From Bacteroidota bacterium (GTDB lineage Bacteria > Bacteroidota > Bacteroidia > Chitinophagales > Chitinophagaceae), in the NCBI GenBank assembly GCA_018267575.1, contig JAFDYF010000068.1:124001-188000 (forward strand): 64,000 nt of DNA. The letters are read 5' to 3'. The translations under genes were made by a program, and so were the position numbers. The notes under the pieces were generated by a model. It was given only the letters and a program-made list of their open reading frames with translations. It made no database searches and was not told the DNA's origin. Shown here piece after piece: positions 53,544 to 60,771 of the stretch. Within the stretch, counting starts at the first letter, position 1, and every line of letters begins with the position of its first letter.

Positions 53544-54170
53544 CTAAGTTAAACCAATTGTCTTGTTTTGCAATTGGCGAAATTCTGGGATACCCATATC
53601 GGTGAACAAAGGCCGGAGGATTGCCCAAAGGTCTTGGCAATAAGCGTCCTCTGTCAGCCCTTTATTTCCATTTACCAATTGATAACTCATCCAATTGTCC
53701 ATGGTCAGGCAAAAGATTTGAGCCAGCTCCGCAAACTGGCCTTCGTAGGTAGGTTGGGTAAATGATCCCCTGGACGCATTGAAATCCAACATAAACAAAA
53801 TCTGTTGTCGTTGAAACTGTAATAATTGCTGATGCTTTTCCGCGATTTCAGGAAAAGCCCGAAGCACTTCCAACGTATCCAAATAGAAAAAGCGGTATTG
53901 CTGTTGAAGCTGAAACAGGTTTCTCAACAGGAAATCAATATCCTCAAATAAGGGAAGCACCCGGCATTCTGTCAACAACTGCTCTTGCTTTTTTTTGAGC
54001 TTTTTATAAATGGACAGGATCAGTTCATCCTTGGTCTTGAAATGATAGGCTAAATGACCTACGCTCACAAAAGCATAATCTGCTATATGCTGCAAGCGCA
54101 CATTCACGAACCCCTTTTCGTTGAAAAGAGCCAATGCCTTGTCTGATATGTATTGCTTGGTGGGCTTCAA
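53544..54170 (-). CDS. TetR-family regulator of hydrogenase module A
   Basis: 208 residues. TetR helix-turn-helix in the first 55 residues (KQYISDKALALFNEKGFVNVR, recognition helix FVSVGHLAYHFKTKDEL). The C-terminal domain (about 70-208) is helical and of unknown ligand. Same length as the module B regulator and similar in the DNA-reading helix, so both may read the same TTAGAAA palindrome. First gene of the module; a 9-bp inverted repeat sits 11-57 bp upstream. Confidence 0.85.
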   Translation of the reverse strand: MKPTKQYISDKALALFNEKGFVNVRLQHIADYAFVSVGHLAYHFKTKDELILSIYKKLKKKQEQLLTECRVLPLFEDIDFLLRNLFQLQQQYRFFYLDTLEVLRAFPEIAEKHQQLLQFQRQQILFMLDFNASRGSFTQPTYEGQFAELAQIFCLTMDNWMSYQLVNGNKGLTEDAYCQDLWAILRPLFTDMGIPEFRQLQNKTIGLT

Positions 54171-54180
54171 TAGAATTCTT

Positions 54181-54227
54181 AGACTGCAAAAGTAAATGCA
54201 AAAAGGCGAAATGAAATGTTGCAGTCT
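54181..54227 (-). promoter_or_regulatory. possible promoter/operator of the module A tetR
   Basis: Perfect 9-bp inverted repeat AGACTGCAA / TTGCAGTCT spaced by 29 bp, beginning 11 bp before the tetR start. On the minus strand TACTTTTG (54194-54187) fits TAnnTTTG. It differs from the TTAGAAA palindrome, so it could be a separate control site. No -33 element was recognised. Confidence 0.35.
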
Positions 54228-54240
54228 TTGGGCACTTAAA

Positions 54241-54294
54241 CGCTAGGCTTTTTCCAAGCAGGGTCAGTTGTGCCAGACCCCGCAAAGACTAGCG
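54241..54294. repeat. palindromic GGGGTC-type repeat (copy 1)
   Basis: Outer arms CGCTAG / CTAGCG and inner arms GCAGGGTC / GACCCCGC. Related sequences with CAAGCGGGGTC occur near 57.65 and 58.69 kb. Confidence 0.5.
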
Positions 54295-54537
54295 CTATAA
54301 TTCATACAACCTTTCTAAACTTCATTAACAATTATATGCTAATGCAATATTTTTACATTCAGCAAATTGCATTTCACAAAATACAAACCATCAAATAAAA
54401 TATTTCCTATAATAAACTGTTACTGGGTGGAAGCAGTTGGAGCAATCGCTCAAAAAGCTTTCGGATATAGCTTTGAAATAAGACTGGTTTTTATAAAAAC
54501 CGTTTTCTTTTTAGCATTAAAATAACCTAATATCCTA

Positions 54538-56001
54538 ATGAAAAAATTACACATCTTCCTGCTATTTTGCGCCCTAAATTATCATTCGATTGCTCAAACC
54601 AATCAATTTTATATTGATACCACCGTGACCATATCTGCTGGCACTATTGTGAATAGTGCAGGATCAGATTTGATATTAGATTCCAAGGCTGCCATCTCCA
54701 ATCAGGGAACATGGACGGTACAAAACAACAATACTGCATTAAGCATAAGTTCCCTACTCAATGGAACTGGCAATATCATATTTAACAATTCAAGCAATAG
54801 TCAGACCATCGATGCAAATGGAGATAGCATTGCATGCAACATCAGCATCAATAACCCAAACAATGTTAATCTAAATACACTAAGTACGGTTACAGGTGCT
54901 GGAAACAATAACCTTTCAATTGGAGGTGGGTCAACCCTTACGTTTACAAGTGGACAAATCATTACGAACTCAAGTGAGGTTATTTTTAATGCTGGCTCTT
55001 CTTATTCAGGAGCCTCGAATGCTTCTCACATCTATGGTACTTGCGTGAAAGTGGGGAACAGTGCATTTACCTTTCCGGTCGGTGATGCAGACTCATTAAG
55101 GGCAGTTGGCATTTCAGCCCCGGCATTATCTACGGATAGCTTTACCTGCCAATATTTTTTCTCCAACCCAAATGCTTTATACAATGTTTCATCGCATGAT
55201 GTTTCGCTAAGTGGGGTTTCTCAACGCGAATATTGGTTGATTTCGAGGGGAAGCAGTTCGACTTCGCCAGTCAAAGTAACCTTGTCGTGGCTGGCTCCTG
55301 GGCACTCTGGTATTCTCAATAATATATCAGACTTACGTGTAGCTCATTGGGATGGTAATTCATGGAACGATTTGGGTGGAAGCGGTACACAAACGGGGAA
55401 CACCAGTACTGGGACAGTCACCACATCCTCACCCGTAAGTTCTTTTAGCCCTTTCACGCTAGCAACCACCTCTATAGTCAATGTGCTGCCTATTCATATA
55501 ATTGATTTTGTAGGAGAACCGAAAAATGGCAATGTATTCATTCATTGGACCTATGCAAACAATGCCGGAAATCAAAATTTTGAATTGATGCGTTCAAAAG
55601 ATGGAACCACTTGGTCCACAATAAGCACTGTACCTTTTGTAATCGGCCAAAGCAATTATGATTTTGTAGACAATGACCCTTATCCCTCTTTAAATTATTA
55701 TCAACTAAAAGAAATAGATGGCAACACTGGTCAAATGCTTTTGTCGTCAGTAATATTGGTGCAATTAAATTCCAGTGATAATGGCATTTGGGTTTCTCCC
55801 AACCCAACCTATGATCTTATAAAAATTAGATCAACCGCAGATTTGACAAATAATGCCTACTATGTGATTGACCTCAATGGAAAGATAGTAATGAATGGTT
55901 TGCTTACTGGATTTACAACTACCGTAGACATGAACCATCTGTTACAGGGCACCTATTATTTGAAGATTGGCAATAAAATACAAAAGCTCCTAAAGCTCTA
56001 A
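54538..56001 (+). CDS. secreted protein with T9SS type A sorting domain
   Basis: 487 residues. Signal peptide MKKLHIFLLFCALNYHSIA-QT. The central part (about 25-310) is Asn/Ser/Thr-rich with beta-helix-like spacing, typical of Bacteroidota surface proteins. The segment LPIHIIDFVGEPKNGNVFIHW begins a fibronectin-like domain, then the T9SS type A tail (VSPNPTYDLIKI ... GTYYLKIGNKIQKLLKL). It should be exported by type IX secretion. Its cargo function is unknown. The next two genes follow at short spacing. Confidence 0.8.
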   Translation: MKKLHIFLLFCALNYHSIAQTNQFYIDTTVTISAGTIVNSAGSDLILDSKAAISNQGTWTVQNNNTALSISSLLNGTGNIIFNNSSNSQTIDANGDSIACNISINNPNNVNLNTLSTVTGAGNNNLSIGGGSTLTFTSGQIITNSSEVIFNAGSSYSGASNASHIYGTCVKVGNSAFTFPVGDADSLRAVGISAPALSTDSFTCQYFFSNPNALYNVSSHDVSLSGVSQREYWLISRGSSSTSPVKVTLSWLAPGHSGILNNISDLRVAHWDGNSWNDLGGSGTQTGNTSTGTVTTSSPVSSFSPFTLATTSIVNVLPIHIIDFVGEPKNGNVFIHWTYANNAGNQNFELMRSKDGTTWSTISTVPFVIGQSNYDFVDNDPYPSLNYYQLKEIDGNTGQMLLSSVILVQLNSSDNGIWVSPNPTYDLIKIRSTADLTNNAYYVIDLNGKIVMNGLLTGFTTTVDMNHLLQGTYYLKIGNKIQKLLKL

Positions 56002-56022
56002 AACCAAAAAATTCCAAACAAC

Positions 56023-56769
56023 ATGAAAAAATCTGTCACTCTTGCCTTCTCAATATTGCTACTTCTTTTTTATAATCATATTTGTGCACAGGTAGGCATC
56101 GGTACTTCCACGCCGAATGCATCTGCCCAATTGGATGTGACCGCAACCAATAAAGGATTTCTTCCACCAAGAGTATCATTGACTTCCAGCACTGACCTGT
56201 CCACAATATCCAGTCCTGCCACAGGGCTCTTGGTTTACAATACTGCCAGTTCAGGTACATCCCCGAATATGGTAAGCCCTGGGTATTATTTTTTTAATGG
56301 CGCTAGTTGGTCGCCAATTAACAGCACTTATTCACCTGGCCAAGTAATTCAAACCTTGATATTACCCTACAGTAGCATTGGGCAAAGTGCTAACACCTCT
56401 ATATCCACAACGGTACCTAATTATTCCACCCTCGCCACCTATAATTATACACCAGCAAGTAGTAGCAGTACTATAATTGTAGAATATAACACAGTCTATG
56501 TCGGTTCGGGATACGGAACCGATGATTGGTACAGTAGGATTACTGTCAACGGGAGCCAGGTTAGTTATGGGTATCAACAATGGACAGGTGCTGCATATGG
56601 CGGCGGCACCCGAAGTGGCACGCTGTTTCCTGTGATGGGTGCTTATACCAATAGTTCCACCAGCCCTATTACTATCTTGATTCAAGCAGCAAGAGGCAGT
56701 TCAGATGATTCATTTACATTCAAAGGAGATGTGAGTACTTGGTTAAAAATAACGGAAATCGCTCGCTAA
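56023..56769 (+). CDS. exported surface protein, tail-fibre-like N-terminus (paralogue 1)
   Basis: 248 residues with signal peptide (ending HICA-QV). After it comes VGIGTSTPNASAQLDVTA and KGFLPPRVSLTSS, a start shared by many Bacteroidota secreted proteins with fibre-like repeats. A middle segment (GLLVYNTA, PGYYFFNGASW) precedes a C-terminal domain of about 140 residues that I do not recognise. No T9SS tail. It lies 21 bp after the T9SS cargo gene. Confidence 0.65.
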   Translation: MKKSVTLAFSILLLLFYNHICAQVGIGTSTPNASAQLDVTATNKGFLPPRVSLTSSTDLSTISSPATGLLVYNTASSGTSPNMVSPGYYFFNGASWSPINSTYSPGQVIQTLILPYSSIGQSANTSISTTVPNYSTLATYNYTPASSSSTIIVEYNTVYVGSGYGTDDWYSRITVNGSQVSYGYQQWTGAAYGGGTRSGTLFPVMGAYTNSSTSPITILIQAARGSSDDSFTFKGDVSTWLKITEIAR

Positions 56770-56830
56770 AAAATATTCATTCGCAACTCCTGTATTAGCA
56801 ACATTCACAAGAATATTTAAACCCAAAAAC

Positions 56831-57604
56831 ATGAAAAAAAGACATTTCCTCAGCCTTTCAATATTGCTGTTACTATTTTGCCACCGAATTTACGCACAGG
56901 TAGGCATTGGCACTTCCACGCCAGATGCCTCGGCACAGTTGGATGTGACCGCAACAGATAAGGGATTTCTTCCACCGAGAGTAGCATTGACATCCACCAC
57001 AGATGCAAGCACCATCAGCAGTCCCGCATCGGGTTTACTGGTTTACAATAGCTCCACCGCAGGCAATTCCCCCTCCAATGTTACACCTGGTTATTATTAT
57101 TGGAGCGGCAGTTCCTGGAGCAGGGTTGCAACCTATGGCAATGTTATAGCATCTGGATCCGTAACGGTATCGGCTACCGGCACAGCACCCACTCTGGGCT
57201 CTACGGTTTACATCAACAAAACACAGGCCATTGATTATGGTGCAAAAAAAAGAATTACCGTACAATTGGGCTTCTCCGGTGGTGGTACCGCAGGTTCGGG
57301 GAATTACCTTTTCTCCTTAGCACCCGGTATTACATTTAATACTGCAGCGGGCTATAACCCGGTTTTGACAACAGCCCCATGGTCACCAGATGTTGGGACC
57401 GATGCGCAATATTTTATCCCAGCAATGGGTGGTATAGTCCAAAGTGGTAGTTGGTCGGGAATAACCTATGTAGTCCCTTATTCTTCCACTCAGTACACCC
57501 TTGTTTCTAATAATAACAATACTAACTCTATTATGCAGTACTCACAAAGTTGGTATTTATTTAGTGTTTCGACGATGATTAATCTATCATTTGATATTTA
57601 TTGA
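56831..57604 (+). CDS. exported surface protein, tail-fibre-like N-terminus (paralogue 2)
   Basis: 257 residues. The first 90 are nearly the same as paralogue 1 (VGIGTSTPDASAQLDVTA, KGFLPPRVALTS, PGYYYWSGSSW), at DNA level too, but the C-terminal part is unrelated (VTVSATGTAPTLGS, VQLGFSGGGTAGSGNY). This looks like a tandem duplication with replacement of the variable domain. Function unknown. Confidence 0.65.
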   Translation: MKKRHFLSLSILLLLFCHRIYAQVGIGTSTPDASAQLDVTATDKGFLPPRVALTSTTDASTISSPASGLLVYNSSTAGNSPSNVTPGYYYWSGSSWSRVATYGNVIASGSVTVSATGTAPTLGSTVYINKTQAIDYGAKKRITVQLGFSGGGTAGSGNYLFSLAPGITFNTAAGYNPVLTTAPWSPDVGTDAQYFIPAMGGIVQSGSWSGITYVVPYSSTQYTLVSNNNNTNSIMQYSQSWYLFSVSTMINLSFDIY

Positions 57605-57645
57605 CGGCAGCGCAATTAGCATAATAGAATCAACCCATCTTTCTC

Positions 57646-57687
57646 TGTCAAGCGGGGTCAGTTAGGCTATACCCCTCGGAGACAAAG
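57646..57687. repeat. GGGGTC-type repeat (copy 2)
   Basis: TCAAGCGGGGTCAGTTAGGC followed by TATACCCCTCGGAGAC. Related in sequence to 54241-54294 and 58689-58718. It lies in the spacer before the oxygenase gene. Confidence 0.4.
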
Positions 57688-57791
57688 CATGGTTCCCGCT
57701 GTTTTTACTCTTTTACTTTGGTTAAGCATCAACTGCATCCTGCCTTTTCAAATTCGGTCTCTATAGCCCCGCCCTAATCTATTAGGTTTGG

Positions 57792-58436
57792 TTGACTCTA
57801 AACAATGGTATCTTCACCCAATTATCCTCACTCTCAATCATTTCTTTGGAAAATATTTTTAACAAACTTGTTGACAGTTTTGTAGAAAACAAAATTGGGG
57901 TAGCGGAAAATTTTTTAAGTGAAACGCTTTCTTTGCACCTGAAAGAAAACCTGATCGCTCTTTATAGCATGAAATTACTCAAGGTTGCAGGCACAGGAAA
58001 TGATGCAGGCTTTAAACAAGATAATAAGTTTAGAACTGACATCATTTATTGGCTAGACCGAAAACATAACAATGTGTATGAAAATAGCTTTTTTGATCTA
58101 ATGGATAGCTTCGTCAGCTTTTTGAATAAAACCTGTTATACTTCCATCACAAGTTATGAGTTTCATTATGCTTTGTATGAAAAAGGTAGTTTCTATAAAA
58201 AGCATATTGATCAATTTAAGAGTAACGACAGCCGACAATACTCCATGATTATGTATTTGAACAATGAGTGGAAAGAAAATGATGGCGGTGAATTATGTGT
58301 CCATCACAAAAATAGGGTTGAAAATATAAGTCCTATCGGTGGCAAGACAGGGTTTTTTAAAAGCAGTGAATTGGAGCATGAGGTATTGGCTAGTAACAAA
58401 CCAAGAATGAGCGTCACTGGATGGTTAAAATCCTAG
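57792..58436 (+). CDS. 2OG-Fe(II) oxygenase (prolyl-4-hydroxylase-like)
   Basis: About 214 residues; the start is uncertain (TTG at 57792, or TTG at 57846 shortening it by 18). The double-stranded beta-helix fold of 2-oxoglutarate/Fe(II) enzymes is shown by the iron ligands His138-Ile-Asp140 (YKKHIDQF) and His196 (SELEHEVL) and the 2OG-binding Arg205 (KPRMSVTGWL). YSMIMYLNNEW and DGGELCVH are typical. The substrate is unknown; protein or small-molecule hydroxylation is equally possible. No cofactor or partner gene is adjacent. Confidence 0.8.
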   Translation: MTLNNGIFTQLSSLSIISLENIFNKLVDSFVENKIGVAENFLSETLSLHLKENLIALYSMKLLKVAGTGNDAGFKQDNKFRTDIIYWLDRKHNNVYENSFFDLMDSFVSFLNKTCYTSITSYEFHYALYEKGSFYKKHIDQFKSNDSRQYSMIMYLNNEWKENDGGELCVHHKNRVENISPIGGKTGFFKSSELEHEVLASNKPRMSVTGWLKS

Positions 58437-58688
58437 TACCGAAACGCATAGTAGCTTAAACTGCATATAGGTTTGCAATTTATTAAAAGCTGGCTTAGAT
58501 TAGAGTTGAAACGCGACCCAAGACAAACTTGTACCGACATCGGCGCAAAGAGGTCGTTTTCGTGGCAGGAGTATGCACGGGAAATGGCACAAAAGCCTAC
58601 TATGCAAGGAGGAATGGGCTCTGCATCATATAGGTCGGTGCTGCGCAAAGCTATTTGTACGATGGTAGTTTTTATGCACCTCTTGTTC

Positions 58689-58718
58689 AAGCGGGGTCTA
58701 CCACATCAAACCCCGCTT
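58689..58718. repeat. GGGGTC-type inverted repeat (copy 3)
   Basis: AAGCGGGGT, 12-nt loop, ACCCCGCTT: a perfect 9-bp stem. The left arm, with TCA before it, matches copy 2. Confidence 0.5.
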
Positions 58719-58850
58719 ATAGGAAATACAAAATGGCGAAATGAAATAAGCTTGCACATGTTGGCTTTATAGTTTTATAAACACTATGTTTTTCCCCCCT
58801 AAGGAATCAGCTCGCCAGACCTGCTAGGATGAAAGGCTTTATAAAATAAA

Positions 58851-58872
58851 CCCCGGCTAAGAATAGTCGGGG
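58851..58872 (-). terminator. intrinsic terminator of the metal-transport operon
   Basis: CCCCGGCTA, loop AGAA, TAGTCGGGG (9-bp stem with one G-T pair). On the minus strand it is followed by TTTATTTTAT. It lies 57-78 bp after the stop of the VIT1-like gene. Confidence 0.75.
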
Positions 58873-58928
58873 CTCTGCACTTCAGGTTAATTGTACGAGG
58901 ACCTGAATAAATTAAAATCTTGATAGAA

Positions 58929-59615
58929 TCAGCTCACCCATTTAGCAATACCAAAAGCAGCCGCAGCTGCAATTAGTCCAATCATTGTCACTTTAAAAGC
59001 ACCGCTAATGGGTGGCTGTCCCGTTACCTTGCTTTTAAAATAACCAAATACAAATAAGCAAATGGTGGTGATAATAGCCGAAACCATCAAGCCTTGCTGT
59101 GGGTCGATGGTAAAATAATAAGCTGACAGGGGCAAAAGACCTCCAATAAAATAAGCCACTCCAATGGTAAGCGCCGAGTTTCTTGCCCGGTTGGGGTCGG
59201 GCTTTTCCAGACCCAATTCAAAACGCATCATAAAGTTTACCCACTTTGTTTTATCGTTTGCCAATTCATTGGCCAGTATACTTTGTCCTTCGTTGCTAAT
59301 CCCATATTCTTTGAACACATCTTTTACTTCCTGCAATTCCTTTTCTGGAACCGATTCAACCTCATCAAATTCTCGTTTTAATTCACTTTCGTAATGCTCC
59401 AGTTCTGTTTTTCCTGCAAGATATCCTCCCAGGCCCATGGCAATACAGCCTGCAACTATTTCTGCAATGCCCGCTGTGATTACAATAGCATTGCTGCTAA
59501 CTGCCCCGCTTAAACCTGCTGCCAATGCAAAAGGCACGGTTAGCCCATCGCTCATGCCAATGACTATATCTGTGATTAGGTCTGAACTTTTTAAGTGTTT
59601 TTCTAGATGTACCAT
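58929..59615 (-). CDS. VIT1/CCC1-family transporter
   Basis: 228 residues, with a typical VIT1 layout: TM1 IVIGMSDGLTVPFALAAGL, TM2 AIVITAGIAEIVAGCIAMGLGGYLAG, a cytoplasmic charged loop (about 70-140; ELEHYESELKREFDEVE, rich in Glu), then TM3-TM5. Family members move Fe2+ or Mn2+ out of the cytosol; the Glu-rich loop is the metal-binding domain. Starts 18 bp after the CusB-like stop, hence last in a metal-efflux operon. Confidence 0.85.
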   Translation of the reverse strand: MVHLEKHLKSSDLITDIVIGMSDGLTVPFALAAGLSGAVSSNAIVITAGIAEIVAGCIAMGLGGYLAGKTELEHYESELKREFDEVESVPEKELQEVKDVFKEYGISNEGQSILANELANDKTKWVNFMMRFELGLEKPDPNRARNSALTIGVAYFIGGLLPLSAYYFTIDPQQGLMVSAIITTICLFVFGYFKSKVTGQPPISGAFKVTMIGLIAAAAAFGIAKWVS

Positions 59616-59633
59616 AATTAATCATTTGTTTGG

Positions 59634-60764
59634 CTATTCTTCCGATTTATTTTTTAAGCTCATCAATAAGGAATACGCTCCCTTTTTTACAAATTCCTTT
59701 AAAGCCATTTCATTGGAAATAAGAACTTCCGTGAACCCATTTTCTCTGTCCCCAGTATTTATTTCTACCATCTCAAATTGGTTATCTGTCTTTTTCGTGA
59801 ACGCAAATTGCTTGTTATTGTACCGCACCAAAGCCTCATCGGGTAATACCCTTGCCCTATTGTTTTTGACTTCGATTTCGGCGTTCATATAAGTACCGGG
59901 TATCAAGGTTTTATCATAGTCCTCAAAATGGCAGTGTACATCTGTACTGCGGTCGCTGTAGATATCCTTCCCAATCAATAGAATCTCACAGCGATGCTTT
60001 TTCAAAGGCTCGTGATTTGTAAATGCGATTAACTGTTGTCCGATAAAAAGTTTATCAAGATCCTTTTCAAAAACTTTTAATGCCAAATGGATATCGGTTG
60101 GGTTGATCAGCTCAAACAACACTTCTGTAGGGGAAACATATTTACCTATGTTCACATTCACCTTTGAAACATAGCCATCAATGGGTGAATAGACACTGAT
60201 ACTTTTGGAAATGGTTGTGATACTCAGTTTTCCCGGATCGATCCCCACCAGTTTTAGTTTTTCACTTAGTGAGGCAATCAATATTTTCTGGCTTTCGTAA
60301 TCTGCTTCAGCCTGTTGGTACACTTTATCACTACTGGCCTTGCTTTGATTCAGGTCTTTTTGTCGCAAATATTCATTCTCCATAAAGCCGAGTTTCGCTT
60401 TGGCCGAGAGATAGTCCTGTTGCAATTGGATATATTGCTGATCTTCCATCACTGCAATGGATTCTCCCTTTTTCACATGCATACCGGGCAAAAGCTTGGT
60501 AGTTTTGAGATAACCGCCCAATGGTACGCTGATGGATACCATATTTTGCGGGGGCACATCGACCTTCCCATTTACTTTTAGAATGGATGATATTTCCTTT
60601 TCTTCAATTTTACCCGTAACGATGCCAGCATTTTTTATCTGAGCATCCGTAAGCGTAACGAGATTTTCGGCAAGTGGAGCATTGACTACCTTCTCATCCG
60701 ATCGCTTATGATTACATGCAAAAAGAAAGAATGCTGCTAATGAATAAAATAATTTGAGCTTCAT
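59634..60764 (-). CDS. RND efflux periplasmic adaptor (CusB/CzcB family)
   Basis: 376 residues. Lipoprotein signal with lipobox LFACN (Cys17). Membrane-fusion layout: biotinyl-lipoyl half motifs (VSISVPLGGYLKTTKLLPGMHVKKG and IDGYVSKVNVNIGKYVS), an alpha-helical hairpin (about 125-180), a beta-barrel and a membrane-proximal domain. It links the inner-membrane RND pump encoded 7 bp upstream with an outer-membrane channel. No His/Met-rich extension, so the metal cannot be told from this subunit alone. Confidence 0.88.
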   Translation of the reverse strand: MKLKLFYSLAAFFLFACNHKRSDEKVVNAPLAENLVTLTDAQIKNAGIVTGKIEEKEISSILKVNGKVDVPPQNMVSISVPLGGYLKTTKLLPGMHVKKGESIAVMEDQQYIQLQQDYLSAKAKLGFMENEYLRQKDLNQSKASSDKVYQQAEADYESQKILIASLSEKLKLVGIDPGKLSITTISKSISVYSPIDGYVSKVNVNIGKYVSPTEVLFELINPTDIHLALKVFEKDLDKLFIGQQLIAFTNHEPLKKHRCEILLIGKDIYSDRSTDVHCHFEDYDKTLIPGTYMNAEIEVKNNRARVLPDEALVRYNNKQFAFTKKTDNQFEMVEINTGDRENGFTEVLISNEMALKEFVKKGAYSLLMSLKNKSEE

Positions 60765-60771
60765 TCGTTTG

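Larger units (their letters stand above)
54171..54537. other. regulatory spacer between module A and the T9SS cargo gene
   Basis: A 367-bp divergent spacer without genes. It contains an AGACTGCAA / TTGCAGTCT inverted repeat (54181-54189 and 54219-54227), a TAnnTTTG-type -7 element for the tetR on the minus strand (complement of 54187-54194), and a palindromic CGCTAG...CTAGCG element at 54241-54294. Confidence 0.55.
58437..58928. other. gene-free spacer with repeats and a terminator
   Basis: About 490 bp. Two overlapping opposite-strand frames of under 100 codons are present, neither with recognisable sequence, so I treat the stretch as non-coding. It contains the AAGCGGGGT / ACCCCGCTT inverted repeat and the terminator of the minus-strand metal operon. 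Confidence 0.5.

Noticed and set aside
58433..58772. Two overlapping opposite-strand frames after the oxygenase gene
   Set aside because: Neither has a recognisable sequence or start signal, and the stretch contains repeat and terminator sequences, so it is treated as non-coding.
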